From contig NZ_CP142523.1 of the NCBI RefSeq assembly GCF_036885605.1, positions 124,001-188,000 on the forward strand: DNA of 64,000 nt, given 5' to 3'. A program made the translations under genes and the position numbers. How positions within the stretch are numbered: the stretch's first letter is position 1; each line of letters starts with the position of its first letter. Below the pieces are notes generated by a model. That model saw nothing but the letters and a program-made list of their open reading frames with translations. It was not told the origin of the DNA and ran no database searches. Positions 20,310-28,922 of the stretch are shown piece by piece. Source of the DNA: Janthinobacterium sp. TB1-E2. GTDB lineage: Bacteria; Pseudomonadota; Gammaproteobacteria; Burkholderiales; Burkholderiaceae_D.

Positions 20310-21437
20310 CTAGCCAGGAAGCGGCAGCCAAATCCGGAAAAGTGCCCCGCCTTCGGGCAGATTATGCCCCTGCAAACTCCCGCCATGCACGTCGACGACG
20401 GCGCGCGCCATGTACAGGCCCAGGCCCGCGCCGGGATGCGTGGCCTCGATTCCTCGGAAACCTTTTTCGAACAGCCGGGCCAGTTCTTCTTCCCGCAAGC
20501 CAGGCCCCGCATCACGCACGCACAGCGCCACACCGCCTTCGGGCACCAGCCTGGCCGACACAGTGATGGCGCTGCCCGGCGGGCTGAACTTGACGGCGTT
20601 ATCTAACAAGATTTTCAGGCACAGGGCCATGCCGGGCACGTCGCAGCGCAGCCGGGCCGGCAAGTCTTCGTCGAGTTCCAGCTGCACCGGGTGGCTGGCA
20701 GGCACGGTGGCGGCCGCCTGCTGCAGCAAGGCCAGCGGCGCGATGCCGTCGGCGGCCCGCTCGCGGCCGATGGCCGCCATGCGTTCGGGCGACAGATAGT
20801 CGTCGATCATGGCCAGCAGGCGGTCGACGGCCGTCTGGATTTTTACGTAGCGCTTGCGCGTGGCCTCGTCGGCATCTTTCGATGTCGAGACGAGGCGCTG
20901 GATGGCGCCGTCGATGGTGGCCAGCGGCGTACGGAATTCATGCGACAGCATCGAGGCGAAGCGCTTTTGCTCCTTTTCCCGTTCCGCTTCCTGCGCCTGG
21001 AGCTCGCTGACGTCGCGCACCGTGCCCGCCAAGGTCACGCCCTTCCCTGCCGCTGCGGGCACGATGGTCGAACTGATTTCCAGCGCCAGCAGGTGGCCGT
21101 CCGCGTGCGGCAATTCCACTTCGCGCAGCAGGGTCAAACGGCTGGTGTCGCCATCGCGCCAGCGCTGCAGACGGGCCGGCACATCGGCCGCCAAACGCGC
21201 CGCATGCTCGCGCAAGGCAGGCATGTCATGGCCCGTCAGGCGCTGCGCGGCGGGGCTGATGTAGAGCAATTCCAGGGTAGTGGCGTCGAGCAGGAAGGCC
21301 GCGTCGCGCCCGTGCTCGGCCAGCAGGCGGAACTGCGCTTCGCCCGCCCGCGCGCGCAGCAGGGCGCGGCGCAACTGGACGAAACGCAGCGCCATGAGGA
21401 TGGCGCCGGCAAGCAGCAGTAAGAAAATGGGCAGCAT
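20310..21437 (-). CDS. PAS-containing sensor histidine kinase
   Basis: This 375-residue kinase has one N-terminal membrane helix (MLPIFLLLLAGAILMALRFV) and no periplasmic domain. A PAS-type region follows (~35-140, FRLLAEHGRDAAFLLDATTLELLYISPAAQRLTG is split over two strands), then the HisKA domain with SHEFRTPLATIDGA (phospho-His near 165) and the HATPase domain with N box LLDNAVKFSPPGS and G1 box DAGPGL. Lacking an external sensor domain, it probably senses an intracellular or membrane cue. The response regulator gene follows directly. Confidence 0.92.
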   Translation of the reverse strand: MLPIFLLLLAGAILMALRFVQLRRALLRARAGEAQFRLLAEHGRDAAFLLDATTLELLYISPAAQRLTGHDMPALREHAARLAADVPARLQRWRDGDTSRLTLLREVELPHADGHLLALEISSTIVPAAAGKGVTLAGTVRDVSELQAQEAEREKEQKRFASMLSHEFRTPLATIDGAIQRLVSTSKDADEATRKRYVKIQTAVDRLLAMIDDYLSPERMAAIGRERAADGIAPLALLQQAAATVPASHPVQLELDEDLPARLRCDVPGMALCLKILLDNAVKFSPPGSAITVSARLVPEGGVALCVRDAGPGLREEELARLFEKGFRGIEATHPGAGLGLYMARAVVDVHGGSLQGHNLPEGGALFRIWLPLPG

Positions 21438-21486
21438 GCGTTATACCTGGCAAGAAAGAATCGCCAAGTATAAGCGTGCGGCAGCG

Positions 21487-24400
21487 TTAATCTTCCAGCG
21501 GGGCAAAAATCTGCTGCAAGTCTTCCTGCGTGAGGGCCATCTTCTGCGATTCGCCTTCGGCCAGGATCGATTGCGCCAGTTCCGATTTCTTTTGCTGCAG
21601 CAGCTGGATTTTCTCTTCCAGCGTGCCCTTCGCGATCAGCTTGTAGACGAACACGGGCTTGTCCTGGCCGATGCGCCAGGCGCGGTCCGTGGCCTGGTTT
21701 TCCGCCGCCGGGTTCCACCACGGGTCGTAGTGGATCACCGTGTCGGCCGCCGTCAGGTTCAAGCCCACGCCGCCCGCTTTCAGGCTGATCAGGAAAATCG
21801 GCACGGCGCCCTGCTGGAAGGCCGCCACTTGCGCGCCCCGGTCCTTTGTCTCGCCCGTCAGCAAGGCGTACGGGATGTCGCGCGATTCGAGCTCTTCCTC
21901 GATCAATTCCAGCATGCTGGTAAATTGCGAGAACACGAGGATCTTGCGCCCTTCGTCGAGCAAGTCTTCCACCATCTGCATCAGGTCGAGCAGCTTGGCC
22001 GAGCCGGCCGACTGCTTCTTCGCCGGCAAGGATTTCACGAGACGCGGATCGCAGCAGACTTGCCGCAACTTCAGCAGCGCTTCGAGGATGACGATCTGGC
22101 TGCGCGCCACGCCCTTCTTGTCGATTTCTTCGCGCACCTTTTGATCCATCGCCAGACGCACGGTTTCATACAGGTCGCGCTGCGGCCCCGTCAATTCCAC
22201 CTTGCGCACCATTTCCGTTTTCGGCGGCAGTTCCTTGGCCACATTGTCCTTCGTGCGGCGCAGCAGGAAAGGCTTGATGCGGCGGTTCAGCAGCATGCGG
22301 CGCAGCGGATCGTCCTGGCGCTCGATCGGATGGCGGAACTGGGTGTTGAAGGTCTTCTCGTCGCCGAGCAAGCCCGGCAACAGGAAGTGGAATTGCGACC
22401 ACAGTTCGCCCAGATGGTTTTCCAGCGGCGTGCCGGACAAACACAGGCGGTGGCGCGCGCGCAGCAGGCCCGCGCTTTGCGCCGCCTTGCTGCGCGTATT
22501 CTTGATGTAATGTGATTCGTCGAGGATGACCAGATGGAAATCGTGCTCGCGCAAAGTTTCCTCATCGCGCGGCAGCAAGGCGTAGGTCGTCAGCACCAGG
22601 TCGCATTGATCGATCTGGTCGAATTGCTGGGCGCGGTCCTTGCCTTGCAGCAGCAGCACTTTCAGCGAAGGCGCGAACTTGGCCGCCTCGTCCTGCCAGT
22701 TGCCCATCAAACTCGTCGGTGCAATCACCAGGGCCGGATGCGTGAGACGGCCCGCTTCCTTTTCCACCAGGATATGCGCCAGGGTTTGCACGGTTTTACC
22801 TAAGCCCATGTCATCGGCCAGGATGCCCGCCAGGTCATGGTCGCGCAGGAATTGCATCCATGCCAGGCCATCGGCCTGGTAGTCGCGCAAGGTCGCCTGC
22901 AGGCCGGCTGGTGCCGCCACTTTTTGCACGGAACCGAACTGGCTCAGCTTGCGGCCCATGGCGCGCAGCTGCTCGCCGCCCGTCCATTGCATCTCCAGGC
23001 CCCGTGCCAGCTCTTCCAGGCGCGCCGCGTCCAAGGTCGACATGCGCACGGCATGTTTGATCTTGTCGCTGAAATACAGTTCGCCCAAGGTGTTCAAGAT
23101 GGGGCGCACGCGGCCCCACGGCAGGGCCACGCGCGTGCCGTCCGGCAAGGTTGCCAGCATCTGGTCATCGTCCGCGTGCGCTTCGATGACTTTCGGATTG
23201 AAATCGTTGGGCGCGTTGCGGATCAGCTGTACCAGCACGGGCAAGAGCGGCACTCGTTCGTGATTGACGACGATGCCCAGTTCCAGCTCGAACCAGGCGT
23301 TGCCGCTGTCCGGGTCCTGGTCGTCGATTTCCGCATACCAGTCGCCCACGTCGCTCACGTCGTAGCGGTACTTGGCCGTCTTTTCCACGATCCAGCCCTG
23401 CTCCAGCAAGGCGTCGATGCCGGACTCGGCAAAACGCAGCCATTCCGCCTGGGAAGGCAGCTGCAAGGCGCCCTTCAAGCCGCTCAAGGGGGCCGAGCCC
23501 GGCTTCTTGAATTGCAGCTCGGCCAGGGTGGCCAGCGCGCGCGCTTCGTCGACCGTGTTTCTCTGGATGATTTCCGTCACGTCGCCCACTTGCCGCACCA
23601 CGCGCTGCGACGGATCGAACGAGACGCGCTCGCCATCGTAGTCGTAGGACAGCACGGCGAAGTCGCTCCAGCGCTGGATGCTGCCATCGGCCAGCATGGC
23701 GCTATCGAGCAGCAAGACCGGTTGCGCCGGCACGTCCTTGCGCAAGCGCTGCGGCAACGGCTGCGGCAGCGGCATCAAATGCTGCAAGCCTTGCGCCAGC
23801 AGCAGTTGCGACACGCGCACCTTGTCGTTCGCGTTCAACGGCGGCGCCTGCGCCACCAGCGCCTGCAAGTCGGCCAGGGAAATGTCGGAGCCGCCCTGGT
23901 TCAGTTCCAGCACGCCGCACGACAGATTGTCGATGTACCACGGGGGATCGGTGGGCAGCATGTAGTCGATCTGGTCGGCGCCATGGTGCTTCGCGCCTTC
24001 CGGCGGGTCCACTTGCCAGCCCAGGCGCATGGTCTTGCCCTCGTCGCGCCAGAACAGGCGCGCGGGACGCACGGGACCTTCCTTCAACGGGTACACGAGG
24101 CCATTGCCGACATCGGCCCAGGAATTGGCCCACAACAATTTATCCTGTTCGGCCAGCATTTTCAGCAGGGCCGCGCCCACCTTGCCCTTCGGCTCCGTGG
24201 CGCTGCCCGTCTGCGAATTCTGTCCGCTGCGCATGGCCACGAAGAAACGCACGAGGTCTTCGTCGGCCGGCGTCAAAAACGTGGGGGGCGCCGACAGCAG
24301 CGAGAAGATTTCGCTGATGGGCGACGCCGCCGCCACGTCGCCGTTCGGCCGCAGCCGCGCCTTGTACAGGCACAGGGCCACGTGGCGGCCGCCGCTGGTG

Positions 24401-24600
24401 GGCGCCAGCACGTAGATCAATCGGTGCTGGTTGAGTTTGGGATCAGGCTCGGCAATCGTCAGCACGGCCTTCGGATGGGCGGCAGCCTCCACCCGCTGCA
24501 GCCAGGTGGCGACGGCATACGGCAAAGGCGCTCCCGGCGCGCTGGCCGGGGCAACTGGGGTTTCACTGGTTTCGTCGCGGGTAAAATCCATGGGGCGCAT
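21487..24600 (-). CDS. SNF2-family DEAD/DEAH-box helicase
   Basis: The start is placed at the ATG at 24600 (another is at 24591); an in-frame ATG at 24675 would add a poorly coding leader. The ~1037-residue product has an N-terminal region of nearly 600 residues without recognised motifs, then the SNF2 core: LADDMGLGKTVQTLA (~597), DESHYIKN (~695), LSGTPLENHLGELWSQF, VFSQFTSMLELI and the arginine-finger block QATDRAWRIGQ (~973). Bacterial SNF2 proteins are double-stranded DNA translocases; some help transcription (RapA) and some belong to defence systems, but no defence partner is seen here. Confidence 0.9.
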   Translation of the reverse strand: MRPMDFTRDETSETPVAPASAPGAPLPYAVATWLQRVEAAAHPKAVLTIAEPDPKLNQHRLIYVLAPTSGGRHVALCLYKARLRPNGDVAAASPISEIFSLLSAPPTFLTPADEDLVRFFVAMRSGQNSQTGSATEPKGKVGAALLKMLAEQDKLLWANSWADVGNGLVYPLKEGPVRPARLFWRDEGKTMRLGWQVDPPEGAKHHGADQIDYMLPTDPPWYIDNLSCGVLELNQGGSDISLADLQALVAQAPPLNANDKVRVSQLLLAQGLQHLMPLPQPLPQRLRKDVPAQPVLLLDSAMLADGSIQRWSDFAVLSYDYDGERVSFDPSQRVVRQVGDVTEIIQRNTVDEARALATLAELQFKKPGSAPLSGLKGALQLPSQAEWLRFAESGIDALLEQGWIVEKTAKYRYDVSDVGDWYAEIDDQDPDSGNAWFELELGIVVNHERVPLLPVLVQLIRNAPNDFNPKVIEAHADDDQMLATLPDGTRVALPWGRVRPILNTLGELYFSDKIKHAVRMSTLDAARLEELARGLEMQWTGGEQLRAMGRKLSQFGSVQKVAAPAGLQATLRDYQADGLAWMQFLRDHDLAGILADDMGLGKTVQTLAHILVEKEAGRLTHPALVIAPTSLMGNWQDEAAKFAPSLKVLLLQGKDRAQQFDQIDQCDLVLTTYALLPRDEETLREHDFHLVILDESHYIKNTRSKAAQSAGLLRARHRLCLSGTPLENHLGELWSQFHFLLPGLLGDEKTFNTQFRHPIERQDDPLRRMLLNRRIKPFLLRRTKDNVAKELPPKTEMVRKVELTGPQRDLYETVRLAMDQKVREEIDKKGVARSQIVILEALLKLRQVCCDPRLVKSLPAKKQSAGSAKLLDLMQMVEDLLDEGRKILVFSQFTSMLELIEEELESRDIPYALLTGETKDRGAQVAAFQQGAVPIFLISLKAGGVGLNLTAADTVIHYDPWWNPAAENQATDRAWRIGQDKPVFVYKLIAKGTLEEKIQLLQQKKSELAQSILAEGESQKMALTQEDLQQIFAPLED

Positions 24601-24753
24601 TTTTGTGTAAAGGTCGTATCCAAATCGGCAACAGGCAATATTATCCGCCATACAGCCGTTGCTGGCTTGATTCACACACGCTCTTTGAGCAGTTTTAATG
24701 CGCGATGCCTAAAAAATAAGTATTTAATACGACACTTGAGACCCGCAGATGGC

Positions 24754-24780
24754 AAAAATGGCCCGTCGCGGGCCACTTTT
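24754..24780 (-). terminator. Terminator closing the secretion/motor cluster
   Basis: TGGCCCG and CGGGCCA form a perfect 7-bp stem with a three-base loop. On the minus strand the stem is followed by TTTTT; the other strand also ends in CTTTT, so it may work in both directions. It lies 19 bases past the stop of the ybjN-like gene. Confidence 0.8.
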
Positions 24781-24798
24781 CCTCCACTGGACGGCTTA

Positions 24799-25290
24799 TC
24801 AGGCCGGCACAGTTTCTTCTTCTGCCACGCTGGCGGCCTCGACTACCGGTGCGGTGCTCGTATCGGCCGGCGTAAAGTTGCGCAAAAACAAGAAGAACTG
24901 GCCCATCATCTGCGTCCACAGTTGCAGATTGATATTCAGGTACTCCGTGCTGACGCCGCCGGCGACCAGCACATCCATCTCCAGCACGACGAAATCGCCA
25001 TGCTGGGCCACGCGGGCAAAACGCTTGCTGCGGTGCCATTCGGCCAGCAAGCCGGCCGGCAAGTCGCCGCCTTGCACGCGCAGCGGGCAGCTCAGGGTCA
25101 GATCCGCGTACTGGCCAGGCGCGGCTTCATTGCCCCACAGCACCTGAAAGCCGATGCCATGGCTGGCGCTGTGCAGGCGCACGACGCCGTCGTGTTCGAT
25201 ACTGGTCACGGCGCAGCCGGCCGCCTTGATGGCCTCGGCCGTTTGTTCCGCATTCAGGGTAGTCAGCAAGTTCGTATTCGTGTTTTCCAT
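24799..25290 (-). CDS. YbjN-domain protein
   Basis: This is a 163-residue cytoplasmic-looking protein without signal peptide or membrane helix. The segments TAEAIKAAGCAV and HGDFVVLEMDVLVAGGVSTEYLN, followed by an amphipathic helix (NLQLWTQMMGQFFLFLRNF), match the YbjN/DUF1790 fold, which resembles type III secretion chaperones. The start at 25290 is chosen for its TGGA element. It is the last gene before the terminator of the cluster; a chaperone or regulatory role in the system is possible but unproven. Confidence 0.65.
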   Translation of the reverse strand: MENTNTNLLTTLNAEQTAEAIKAAGCAVTSIEHDGVVRLHSASHGIGFQVLWGNEAAPGQYADLTLSCPLRVQGGDLPAGLLAEWHRSKRFARVAQHGDFVVLEMDVLVAGGVSTEYLNINLQLWTQMMGQFFLFLRNFTPADTSTAPVVEAASVAEEETVPA

Positions 25291-25314
25291 CGTCATTCCA
25301 TTCATTTCAAAAAA

Positions 25315-25992
25315 TTATTGGGGGGCTGGCGTTTCTGTTTGGCGTGCATCAAAGCGGCCTTGGTACAGCTGGTCGCCATACTGCTGCGCGATTTGCTCGA
25401 GTTTCACCCTGCTCTGCGCGGCGAACGGCTGGCGCGCCTTCATGACGTCCAGCACGCCGAGACCTTCATACGCTTGCAGGATGTCCTGCCCAGCCGCATA
25501 CAGCTGGGCATTCTTGCTTTCGCAGCGCGCCAGGGCACCGCGCTGGGCCGTCACTTCGCCGTCGAGACGCGCGCGCTCCGCTTCCAGCCGCTTGCCCGTG
25601 GCAGTCAATTGCTCGCTGGCCTGGCGGTACTGCGCCAGGCTGGCGGCCGCCTCTTGCGCGGCGGCCGTGCTGCGCTGTTGCTGCTCGCCCAGTTTTTCCC
25701 GCTGCGCGCGCTCTTGCGCCAGTTGCGACTGGCTGCGCGCCAGCTCCTTTTTCAAGCCATCGCTGGCGGGCGCGGCCGCAACGGGCGCCGCCTTCGCGGC
25801 AGGCACGCCCTTGGCTTTGAGTACTTCCAGCTCGCCGCGTGTCTGCTGCAATTGCGCCGTCACGTTGCGCAGTTCTGCGCGCAAGCGCTCTTCCATGCTT
25901 TGCCCCTTTTGCGCCTGCGCCTGGGCCGTGCTGGCGGCCAGCAAGCTCAGCAGCAATAAAGGCAGGCGCATTTTGTTGGATATCAACATCAT
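25315..25992 (-). CDS. Secreted coiled-coil protein of unknown function
   Basis: This 225-residue protein has an N-terminal signal peptide (MRLPLLLLSLLAASTAQA) and a long Gln/Glu/Ala/Arg-rich heptad region (~35-150) predicted to be coiled coil. A more ordered C-terminal part holds QDILQAYEGLGVLDVMKARQPF. AAGGAG stands just before two tandem ATGs, the second being better spaced. It follows the porin gene by six bases, so it is clearly in the same operon. No family is recognised; a periplasmic tether or scaffold is a reasonable guess. Confidence 0.7.
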   Translation of the reverse strand: MMLISNKMRLPLLLLSLLAASTAQAQAQKGQSMEERLRAELRNVTAQLQQTRGELEVLKAKGVPAAKAAPVAAAPASDGLKKELARSQSQLAQERAQREKLGEQQQRSTAAAQEAAASLAQYRQASEQLTATGKRLEAERARLDGEVTAQRGALARCESKNAQLYAAGQDILQAYEGLGVLDVMKARQPFAAQSRVKLEQIAQQYGDQLYQGRFDARQTETPAPQ

Positions 25993-25998
25993 GGCTCC

Positions 25999-27735
25999 TT
26001 AAAAACGCGCGTTCAATTCGATTTGCAAGGTGTCGATCGACAGTGCCGAACCGAACACTTCGCGGCTCGACGTCCAGCGGCCGTTCAGCCAGGTATTCTT
26101 GTCGAGCGCATACGCGCCGCCCAGGTAGTAGCCGCGCGCATTCGTGCCGCCCAGGTGGAAAGTCGAATCGTTGTAGGCGTCAGGCAAGGCATCGGGTTCG
26201 ATGCGCTTGTAGCCAAGCAAGACGTTCCAGTCGCCGCGCGCGGCCGGGCTGGCCTTGCCCAGGGTCGCTTGCAGCATGTAGGCATTGCCGCCGCTCTTGA
26301 AATCGGCTTGCGAGACGCCGCCCGTGCCGCCGAAGTTGTTCATGATGCCGCCCTTGGCGCGCGCCCACATTTCGTTCTTGTCGTAAGCCATGTTGCGCAC
26401 ATAATCGCCTTCGATGCGCAAGTCCGTGCCGCCGGCCACCTTGCTATCCCAGCGCGCATTCAGGTTGGCCAGGCGGAATTTCGACGCCAAACCCACGAAT
26501 TGCGGCTGCGGGGTATTGGCCGGGTCCAGCGGGTTCAAGGCGATATTGCGCAGCAGCATCAAGCTATTGCCTTTTTGCATGCTCGATGGGCGCGACCAGT
26601 CCGTGCTGCAGCCATCGGCGCCCGCGTACAGCGCGCACGGCTGCGAATATTCTCCACTGATGTTGCGGAAGTTGTAGTAGGCCAAGGCGCCACGCAGCTG
26701 ATGGTCGCTATTGATCTTCCACGACGCGCCCACTTGCGCGCCCAGCAGCCATTTGTTTTCGCTGGCCATTTTTGCCTGGCTGCGGCTAGGCGCATTGTCG
26801 GACGAATACTCGAGCGGAATCAGGCCCAGGGTACCGAAGACGGTGACGTCCTTGCTCTCGCCGACCGGTTGCTGCACCTTGGCGGCGATACCGTCGAAAT
26901 TGAGTTCGCTGGAAAACAGTTCGTCGCCAGACACGAATGGATTGTCGAAGCGGCCCGCCGTCAGTTTCAGCCAGGAAGCGGGCTGGTAGGACAACCAGGC
27001 CTGGTCCAGCCAGATGTTTTTCTTGCCCAGGCCGCCACCGAGGGTTTGCGTGGTGGACACGGGGCTGTCGTCGTTGCCGCTGGCCAGGCGGATGCCCGCT
27101 TGCGTGGTCTCGGAAATATCGGCCAGGATACCCAGGCGGGCACGCGCGCGCAGCAAGTGCTTGCGGTCTTCGCGTGTGTTCAGCAACGCCGGCAGGGCCA
27201 GGTTGGTGTTCGAATTGACGTCGTAGCCGCTGCCGCTGTTGAGCGAGCGCCAGTCGATCTCGATATTGCTGTTGGCCATGTCGTAATAGCGCGATTCGTA
27301 GCGCGCACGCACATCACCTTCCAGGCGGATGCGCTTGGTCCAGGCCGGCGTTTCATTCGGCGCCGCCCAGCCGCCCGCTTTTGCCTCGGCCATGACCTGG
27401 CCCTTGATTTCGTCACGGATCTGTTCGCGCACGGTTTGCGAAATATACGGCACGCGCACGTCGCCCGGCTGCACCTGCGCCAGGGCGGCCGGCGCGGCTG
27501 CCGGACGGGCCTGCGCTTGTGCCAGCGCTTCGCTCTGCGCCTGCGCCAGCAGCGCTTCGCCGGCATCCTTGTTCAGGGCGCCGCTCTGAATCAGGCCGCG
27601 GATCAGCTTGACCATGGTGCTGTCGGCCGGTGCCGTCTGAGCTTGTACCGCGCCTGCCGCCACACTCAGGGCAAGGGCAGCCAGCGCCAGCGGAAGGCGG
27701 CGCGCACGCTGTGGGGAAGAAAATAAGGAATTCAT
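25999..27735 (-). CDS. Putative outer-membrane porin (Porin_5-like)
   Basis: This 578-residue protein has a signal peptide to about residue 33 (LSVAAGAVQAQT) and a helical, Ala/Gln-rich N-terminal part (MVKLIRGLIQSGALNKDAGEALLAQAQ) that may be a periplasmic stalk. A long beta-barrel region from about 130 has repeated amphipathic strands such as RIRLEGDVRARYESRYY and WLKLTAGRFDNPF. It ends in ELNARF, with the terminal Phe recognised by the Bam machinery. It lies 36 bases after the tonB-like gene. Its role with the secretion genes is not known. Confidence 0.8.
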   Translation of the reverse strand: MNSLFSSPQRARRLPLALAALALSVAAGAVQAQTAPADSTMVKLIRGLIQSGALNKDAGEALLAQAQSEALAQAQARPAAAPAALAQVQPGDVRVPYISQTVREQIRDEIKGQVMAEAKAGGWAAPNETPAWTKRIRLEGDVRARYESRYYDMANSNIEIDWRSLNSGSGYDVNSNTNLALPALLNTREDRKHLLRARARLGILADISETTQAGIRLASGNDDSPVSTTQTLGGGLGKKNIWLDQAWLSYQPASWLKLTAGRFDNPFVSGDELFSSELNFDGIAAKVQQPVGESKDVTVFGTLGLIPLEYSSDNAPSRSQAKMASENKWLLGAQVGASWKINSDHQLRGALAYYNFRNISGEYSQPCALYAGADGCSTDWSRPSSMQKGNSLMLLRNIALNPLDPANTPQPQFVGLASKFRLANLNARWDSKVAGGTDLRIEGDYVRNMAYDKNEMWARAKGGIMNNFGGTGGVSQADFKSGGNAYMLQATLGKASPAARGDWNVLLGYKRIEPDALPDAYNDSTFHLGGTNARGYYLGGAYALDKNTWLNGRWTSSREVFGSALSIDTLQIELNARF

Positions 27736-27771
27736 CGCTTCTTTCGGTAAATGAGGAATTAGTTCATGCGC

Positions 27772-28488
27772 TTACGGGCGCCGACCTTTAATGGAAACGC
27801 GGGCAGGGAACCGCAGGGATGCCGGTGGCCGTTCATCGGCACGGAAATCGCGCACCATGGCCAGCACTTGTTCATCCGTCTGCGCATTGCCCGTGCCCTG
27901 CACCAGCTGCACTTTCGTCGTCCTGCCTTCCGCATCGAGCCACAGGTCAACGCGGATATCGCTAAACGCCAGCTGGCGCGTGCGCGGATCGCGGGCAAAG
28001 GCGAGCTGCAGCGCGTTGGCCACATAGCGGCCATACGATCCCGCGCCGAGTCCGCCGCCACCACCGCCGCCCGTCATGCCGCCGCCGCGTCCGGCCTGGA
28101 TGCCGAAGGCGTCGCTGCCGGCCTGCGCCGCACCGTCGATCGTGACGGGGTCGCCCTTGTCCGGCGACGGACTTTCCGGCGCGTCATCCATGGGCTTGTC
28201 GGCCGGCGTCGGTTCCGGCTCCGACACTTCCGGCACCACCTTGTCCGGTGTCGGTTCCGGCAGTTTTTCCGGTTCCGGCGGCGGTGGCGGCGGAGGGGGC
28301 AGCATCAGCATCGGCGGGGCCGCCACTTCGCGCTTGGTGGCGGCCGTGTCCGACAGCAAATACCAGACCAGCGCGGCCAGCGCAGCGGCCAGCAGCACGC
28401 CGCCGGCCACGCCGCCCCAGCGGCGCCACCACTGCGCCGCGCCCGACGATTCCGGCGCGGCCATCTTCATCATGTCGTCACGCTTCAC
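27772..28488 (-). CDS. TonB-like energy transducer
   Basis: This 238-residue protein has a short cytoplasmic N-terminus, one membrane helix (GGVAGGVLLAAALAALVWYLL, ~26-46 with neighbours), a proline-rich spacer with a run of eight prolines followed by Pro-Glu repeats (~57-105), and a glycine-rich hinge. The C-terminal TonB-type domain (~150-235) has the segment RVDLWLDAEGRTTKVQLVQGTGNAQTDEQVL split across two strands. TonB links the ExbB-ExbD motor to an outer-membrane partner. It sits directly after exbD (10 bases), so it very probably serves the adjacent system. Confidence 0.88.
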   Translation of the reverse strand: MKRDDMMKMAAPESSGAAQWWRRWGGVAGGVLLAAALAALVWYLLSDTAATKREVAAPPMLMLPPPPPPPPEPEKLPEPTPDKVVPEVSEPEPTPADKPMDDAPESPSPDKGDPVTIDGAAQAGSDAFGIQAGRGGGMTGGGGGGGLGAGSYGRYVANALQLAFARDPRTRQLAFSDIRVDLWLDAEGRTTKVQLVQGTGNAQTDEQVLAMVRDFRADERPPASLRFPARVSIKGRRP

Positions 28489-28498
28489 CTTGCGCTCC

Positions 28499-28909
28499 TC
28501 ATGCCGGCTTGCCGGTCACCAGGCCCACCTGGTTCAGGTCGATGCGGCGCAGCAAATCGAGCACTTCGACCACTTTCGCGTACTGCACGGCGGCATCTCC
28601 GCGCACGATCACGGGAAAGTCGGGCGTCAGGGCCTTTTCCGTGCGCAAGCGCTCTTCCAGCTCGGGCAGGGTGACGGGATAGGCGTCGAGAAAGACCTGG
28701 CCCGCGTTGTCGATGGTGATGGCCTTGGTCTTCGGTTTTTCCAGCGCCATGGCCGAACTGGCCTTGGGTAGGTCGACCTTGATGCCGGGAATGCTGGCGT
28801 TGCTGGTCAAGATGAAGATCACCAGCACCACCAGCAGCACGTCGACGAAGGGCGTGATGTTGATGCCGCCGCTACGCTTGCGGGGGGTAAACTTGGCGGA
28901 GGTGGCCAT
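28499..28909 (-). CDS. exbD: ExbD/TolR family biopolymer transport protein
   Basis: The start is set at the ATG at 28909, giving 136 residues beginning MATSAKFTPRKRSGG. One membrane helix follows in NITPFVDVLLVVLVIFILTS, with the proton-carrying aspartate (FVD) conserved in ExbD/TolR/MotB. The periplasmic domain ends with FPVIVRGDAAVQYAKVVEVL, the usual ExbD pattern. It lies 13 bases after the exbB fusion gene; together they form a proton-driven stator-like motor in the inner membrane. Confidence 0.93.
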   Translation of the reverse strand: MATSAKFTPRKRSGGINITPFVDVLLVVLVIFILTSNASIPGIKVDLPKASSAMALEKPKTKAITIDNAGQVFLDAYPVTLPELEERLRTEKALTPDFPVIVRGDAAVQYAKVVEVLDLLRRIDLNQVGLVTGKPA

Positions 28910-28922
28910 GGTTATGCGCCCC

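Noticed and set aside
22837..25959. 1040-codon plus-strand frame opposite the SNF2 and ybjN-like genes
   Set aside because: It crosses several real genes and a terminator and contains no recognisable domain.
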